NCBI RefSeq assembly: GCF_000224145.3
Contig: NC_020166.2
Location: 6,144,927-6,208,926 of the forward strand
Length of the DNA: 64,000 bases
DNA from: Ciona intestinalis
Lineage: Eukaryota > Chordata > Ascidiacea > Phlebobranchia > Cionidae
Reading direction: 5' to 3'
Shown here in pieces: positions 59,886-64,000 of this stretch. How positions within the stretch are numbered: the stretch's first letter is position 1; each line of letters begins with the position of its first letter. Under the pieces are notes generated by a model. That model was not told the origin of the DNA and made no database searches. It worked only from the letters and a program-made list of their open reading frames with translations. The translations under genes and the position numbers were made by a program.

Positions 59886-61089
59886 TTTTCATGAATTTTG
59901 ACAAACCGTAATCACGTAGTAATTAGGTAATGTTAGAAGTTAATATTAATCATATGATGTTGAATTAAAAATAATGTTTCATTTACGATTAATGATAATA
60001 CGGTATAAGAGTAGTGCATTTAATGCGTCCCCACTTAAATGCTAATAGTTTGATTCAGTCGTGAATCGTTGTGTGGATACAACACGTGCCGTCGTTCCCC
60101 GCCAAACTCCCAGACAGTGTTTCCGCTATGTAAAGTGCAGGAGGGAAGTAATGGTTAATTAATCGCTCATCGTGTGGTTTTAAATCTTAAAATTCAGTCT
60201 AAAAATTATAAATATATATTATGATTTGATTTCAATCAAGAGAATAAAGAAAAATGCTATAATTAAGAATTGAGATAAGTGCTGAAAAAGTCACGAAAAC
60301 AACAACAACAAGAACAACTGTTCGACGAAAAAGAATCTATATGACCACTAACGTGCTCAATATAAAAGAATGGAACGCGCAGCTTCAATGTTGGTAAAGG
60401 AGAGAGATAATATATACTCTCTTTTTCTTTCGCAGGTCGTTCCCGTTTACTATTGTAGCCAATGGAATAGAGGGCGTTTTATGTAGATTTTCTTCGTTTT
60501 TTGACTTAATTTAAAGTTATATGGTAAAACAACTATTTTATAATATATATAAAAACCGCTTGTTTGAAGATTTTTAATTAAAATTATTAAATAATTAAAT
60601 TTCCTAAAAAGTTTTCTTCCAATTAGAACCTCAATATGTTTAATTAAATGTTCTTAACAACATTTTTACATTGTATCGTATGTAGGGTGTAACGGTCACG
60701 CCTTTTATCCAAAACATTATTTCTTTCTTTTTTATCCATAAGCGTGTTTTAACAACTGTTGTTTTACCGTTACTGTCTTAGCTTTTTGTCAACTCTCTTG
60801 TGTCTCGCTTTTTGTCAACTCTCTTGTTCTTCGTTATCGTGACCGAAGAGACGAAATAAATTTCTTTCATTCATTCAAGTGGTAAACTGTAAGCGTTAAC
60901 CTACCAAATATCTAAACCGGCCTAATAAACGTGAACAGTTGGTTTTTAAAATAAACAGCTTAAACTACTATGCGCCTATCTTTTACAATGGAGACCAAGC
61001 GAAATGGGGACGGAGTTGGCGGTCACGTGAATAGATAAAAGAATGTATCACGGTTTTGGGCAGTTGCGCGTTCTACTCTTTTTTATTTC

Positions 61090-61188
61090 TGTGATAATAA
61101 TAACCCAGGAAGTAACATACATGGTAACTCATAAGCTGTCACGAGGTGATAAACCCGTGTGATAACGACTGTCGTTTTCCGGCCACGC
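61090..61188 (+). repeat. SINE 3' part cut by assembly gap
   Basis: gtaacatacatggtaactca then cgttttccggccacgc, running into the N run at 61189-61238. Confidence 0.6.
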
Positions 61189-61626
61189 NNNNNNNNNNNN
61201 NNNNNNNNNNNNNNNNNNNNNNNNNNNNNNNNNNNNNNTGTTATAAATTCTAAACTTCAACTGGGATACGACAAGCTTCGTACATTGCATCTTGGTCAAC
61301 AAGGACGGGATAGGGCGACAATTGCTTGTTGTAGAAAGTATCTATATCGCCACATGGTTCGTCCTGGAGGTTAAAAATACGATTTAGGTTGAATGAATAA
61401 TGTAACATGCGTATATCTTCGTACGCCGGGGCAACGGCACTTGTTTTATTACCAGGGTTGTATTGTATACAACGAAATCGCTTATTTACCCTGTATGTAA
61501 CTTAGAGGGTTTTTATTTTTAAATGAAAGCTCTGGTTTAGAGGAATTGCCGTTTTATTCGTATAAAAAATACGACAAGAGATCACAGATCTAATGAATGA
61601 GCACGTTTTAAACTAATTAGCATAAG

Positions 61627-61827
61627 ATAGTAGAGTCGGGGACGATGGGACACCTTTAACACATAATATCCAAATAGCCTTATCGTGTTTTAAACAATAA
61701 ACAACGGTTTATGGAAGTCGTGAGAACATGGTTTTATAATTCATTAAATGTTCTTTGTTTACTACCAAATAGAAGAAGAGAAAACATAATGAAAAGGTGT
61801 CACATCTAGCCCCACCCGACTATATTA
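61627..61827. mobile_element. GATGGGAC-type MITE, about 200 bp, both ends present
   Basis: The left end is atagtagagtcggggacgat followed by gggacac. The right end is its inverse, ending ccccacccgactatatt. No coding capacity. It is the shortest whole member of the family in the window. Confidence 0.7.
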
Positions 61828-61831
61828 TTTA

Positions 61832-62095
61832 ATTAATCCTTTTACTACAACGGTCGACTTGGCTCGATCAAAAACAAATCTGAAGTAACCAACAAAACGG
61901 GTTCTAGTCGCCATTGGTGACTGTGGAGCAGTAGGCAGAATGTATTTATAAATGTATTATAACTAACTTATGACGTATGAGGATTGAGTGATTGGTAAAG
62001 AATATGTTTAAATACGCCTTGTACAACTCCTGTACCATGTGTTTTTGTAAACTTACACTAGTTAACGTTGTCGTCGCCTAAAAACGTTTGTTTTC
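61832..62095 (+). repeat. dispersed 270-bp repeat, copy 3
   Basis: Very close to copy 2, as expected from the 2.2-kb duplication. It begins ccttttactacaacggtcga. Confidence 0.65.
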
Positions 62096-63302
62096 ATGAA
62101 TTTTGACAAACCGTAATCACGTAGTAATTAGGTAATGTTAGAAGTTAATATTAATCATATGATGTTGAATTAAAAATAATGTTTCATTTACGATTAATGA
62201 TAATACGGTATAAGAGTAGTGCTTTTAATGCGTCCCCACTTAAATGCTAATAGTTTGATTCAGTCGTGAATCGTTGTGTGGATACAACACGTGCCGTCGT
62301 TCCCCGCCAAACTCCCAGACAGTGTTTCCGCTATGTAAAGTGCAGGAGGGAAGTAATGGTTAATTAATCGCTCATCGTGCGGTTTTAAATCTTAAAATTC
62401 AGTCTAAAAATTATAAATATATATTATGATTTGATTTCAATCAAGAGAATAAAGAAAAATGCTATAATTAAGAATTGAGATAAGTGCTGAAAAAGTCACG
62501 AAAACAACAACAACAAGAACAACTGTTCGACGAAAAAGAATCTATATGACCACTAACGTGCTCAATATAAAAGAATGGAACGCGCAGCTTCAATGTTGGT
62601 AAAGGAGAGAGGTGATATATACTCTCTCTCTCTCTTTCGCAGGTCGTTCCCGTTTACTATTGTAGCCAATGGAATAGAGGGCGTTTTATGTAGATTTTCT
62701 TCGTTTTTTGACCTAATTTAAAGTTATATGGTAAAACAACTATTTTATAATATATATAAAAACCGTTTGTTTGAAGATTTTTAATTAAAATTATTAAATA
62801 ATTAAATTTCCTAAAAAGTTTTCTTCCAATTAGAACCTTAATATGTTTAATTAAATGTTCTTAACACAATTTTTACATTGTATCGTATGTAGGGTGTAAC
62901 GGTCACGCCTTTATCCAAAACATTATTTCTTTCTTTTTTATCCATAAGCGTGTTTTAACAACTGTTGTTTTACCGTTATAGTCTTAGCTTTTTGTCAACT
63001 CTCTTGTGTCTCGCTTTTTGTCAACTCTCTTGTTCTTCGTTATCGTGACCGAAGAGGCGAAATAAATTTCTTTCATTCATTCATTCATTCAAGTGGTAAA
63101 CTGTAAGCGTTAACCTACCAAATATCTAAACCGGCCTAATAAACGTGAACAGTTGGTTTTTAAAATAAACAGCTAAAACTACTATGCGCCTATCTTTTAC
63201 AATGGAGACCAAGCGAAATGGGGACGGAGTTGGCGGTCACGTGAATAGAAAAAAGAATGTATCACGGTTTTGGGCAGTTGCGCGTTCTACTCTTTTTTAT
63301 TT

Positions 63303-63431
63303 CTGTGATAATAATCACCCACGAAGTAACATACATGGTAACTCGTAAGCTGTCACGAGGTGATAAACCCGTGTGATAACGATTGTCGTTTTCCGGCCAT
63401 GCGAGGATAAAGTAAGTTACCTTTATTCAAT
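63303..63431 (+). repeat. SINE 3' part
   Basis: gtaacatacatggtaactcg, ttttccggccatgcgaggat and a tttattcaa tail. A more diverged SINE piece follows at about 63455-63540. Confidence 0.65.
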
Positions 63432-63698
63432 AATTTTGTGAATCCGTATATAGCCTTAGCGGAGACACTTAATGGCGATTGCTTCTCGGCAATGGTCACT
63501 AAACGTTTGTTCTAACCAACAGTCATATACAGTAAAACATTACAAAGTACCATCAACAACAAACGTGCTCAACCATAAGCAGGTATTGTATGGCTGTTAA
63601 AAATTTAAAACACCAGCAGTGTTTAACTGAAACTGGCCACGAGCACGATTAAACAAAAAAGCGCATCCTTCATTATAACACAACCCTATATGTGGCAG

Positions 63699-64000
63699 TC
63701 GATTTACATCTCGTTTGTGCGATAAAGCCAAGAATGTCGTCGCTGTCGACTTCATGCAGAAGTTCATTGAACGAAACAAAGAATTAAATTCGCACAGAAA
63801 CAATCTACAGCTAAAGTGCGAGAACGTCATGAAGTTAGATTTCCCCGACCTAAGGTGGGTAAACATTTTAATGTGATATACGGCAAATATAATGCAGCCA
63901 CAATTATATGCATTTCACTACCCTTTAAACCGCAGTTTTGACATGGTGTTTTCCAACTGGTTGTTCATGTATTTATACGACGATGAGGCAAAAACTCTAT
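63699..64000 (+). CDS. pmt: phosphoethanolamine N-methyltransferase, two inner exons, partial
   Basis: Part of the SAM-dependent enzyme that methylates phosphoethanolamine towards phosphocholine. Exon 63699-63854 encodes RFTSRLCDKAKNVVAVDFM then KFIERNKELNSHRNN and KLDFPDL. Exon 63936 to the window edge encodes SFDMVFSNWLFMYLYDDEAK. The RFT..AKNVVAVDFM and FSNWLLMYLSDEE-like blocks are characteristic of PMT. VAVDFM is the acidic second motif of the SAM-binding fold, with the Asp that holds the ribose of SAM. The exon encoding the preceding glycine motif was not found upstream; it may lie beyond the duplicated, gapped region. Splice sites (tggcag/t and g/gtgggt; accgcag/t) and phase agree. The gene continues past the right edge. 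Confidence 0.8.

Larger units (their letters stand above)
59368..63400 (+). repeat. 2.2-kb tandem segmental duplication
   Basis: The block from 59368 to the gap at 61189 is repeated from 61573 to about 63400, offset by about 2206 bp, with few base changes and small indels (for example in a CT run and a CATT run). Each copy begins acaagagatcacagatct and contains a GATGGGAC-type MITE, the dispersed 270-bp repeat, a doubled ctttttgtcaactctcttgt motif and a SINE 3' part. Between the copies 61239-61572 is single-copy. No gene was recognised in either copy. Confidence 0.85.

Noticed and set aside
61159-61374. Plus frame running out of the gap, and an open minus frame at about 61247-61460 (with LVDQDAMYEACRIPVEV)
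   Set aside because: Neither matches a family I know, and one is partly N; too weak to call an exon.

Overview
The window looks like nuclear DNA of a sea squirt, most likely a solitary ascidian of the Ciona type. This is inferred from intron-rich animal genes with short GT-AG introns, invertebrate-chordate versions of vertebrate families, AT-rich spacers, and many short SINE and MITE copies. The species is not proven. Runs of N at 17732-18559, 35327-35451, 44496-44620 and 61189-61238 are assembly gaps.

Left arm (1-15.6 kb): three genes in a row on the minus strand. From right to left they are a heparan-sulfate 6-O-sulfotransferase (12530-15556, 6 exons, 382 aa), the checkpoint kinase Chk1 (7436-11645, 9 exons, 480 aa) and the 5' exons of an Nck SH3 adaptor (5768 leftward, running off the window). 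All exon joins were checked by hand for phase and splice sites.

Middle (17-39 kb): a TTAA-flanked inverted-repeat element, a small LYR-like ORF, then a PIM kinase gene on the plus strand (22873-38675, 7 exons, 326 aa). Its fourth intron is 13.4 kb long, clearly richer in GC than its surroundings and almost free of the repeats seen elsewhere. A near-identical block abuts an assembly gap inside this intron.

Right arm (39.7-64 kb): two intronless tandem copies of an SLC43A3-like transporter (506 aa each), whose differences are almost all in one loop; a Ly6/uPAR-domain secreted protein; a sigma-1-receptor/ERG2-fold protein in which both acidic ligand-site residues are valine; CFAP300 (cilia/dynein assembly) tail-to-tail with it; an intronless OSBPL5/8-type lipid-transfer protein; a repeat-rich stretch with a 2.2-kb tandem duplication; and the first recognisable exons of a phosphoethanolamine N-methyltransferase cut by the right edge.

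The genes do not form one pathway. Shared themes are membrane and lipid biology on the right (OSBPL8, sigma-1-like, PMT, SLC43A3-like) and kinases or signalling on the left (Nck, Chk1, PIM). Mobile DNA is mainly a tRNA-derived SINE, a MITE family with GATGGGAC-type ends, two hAT-type MITEs with exact 8-bp target duplications, and the TTAA element. I saw no tRNA or rRNA gene and no CRISPR array.
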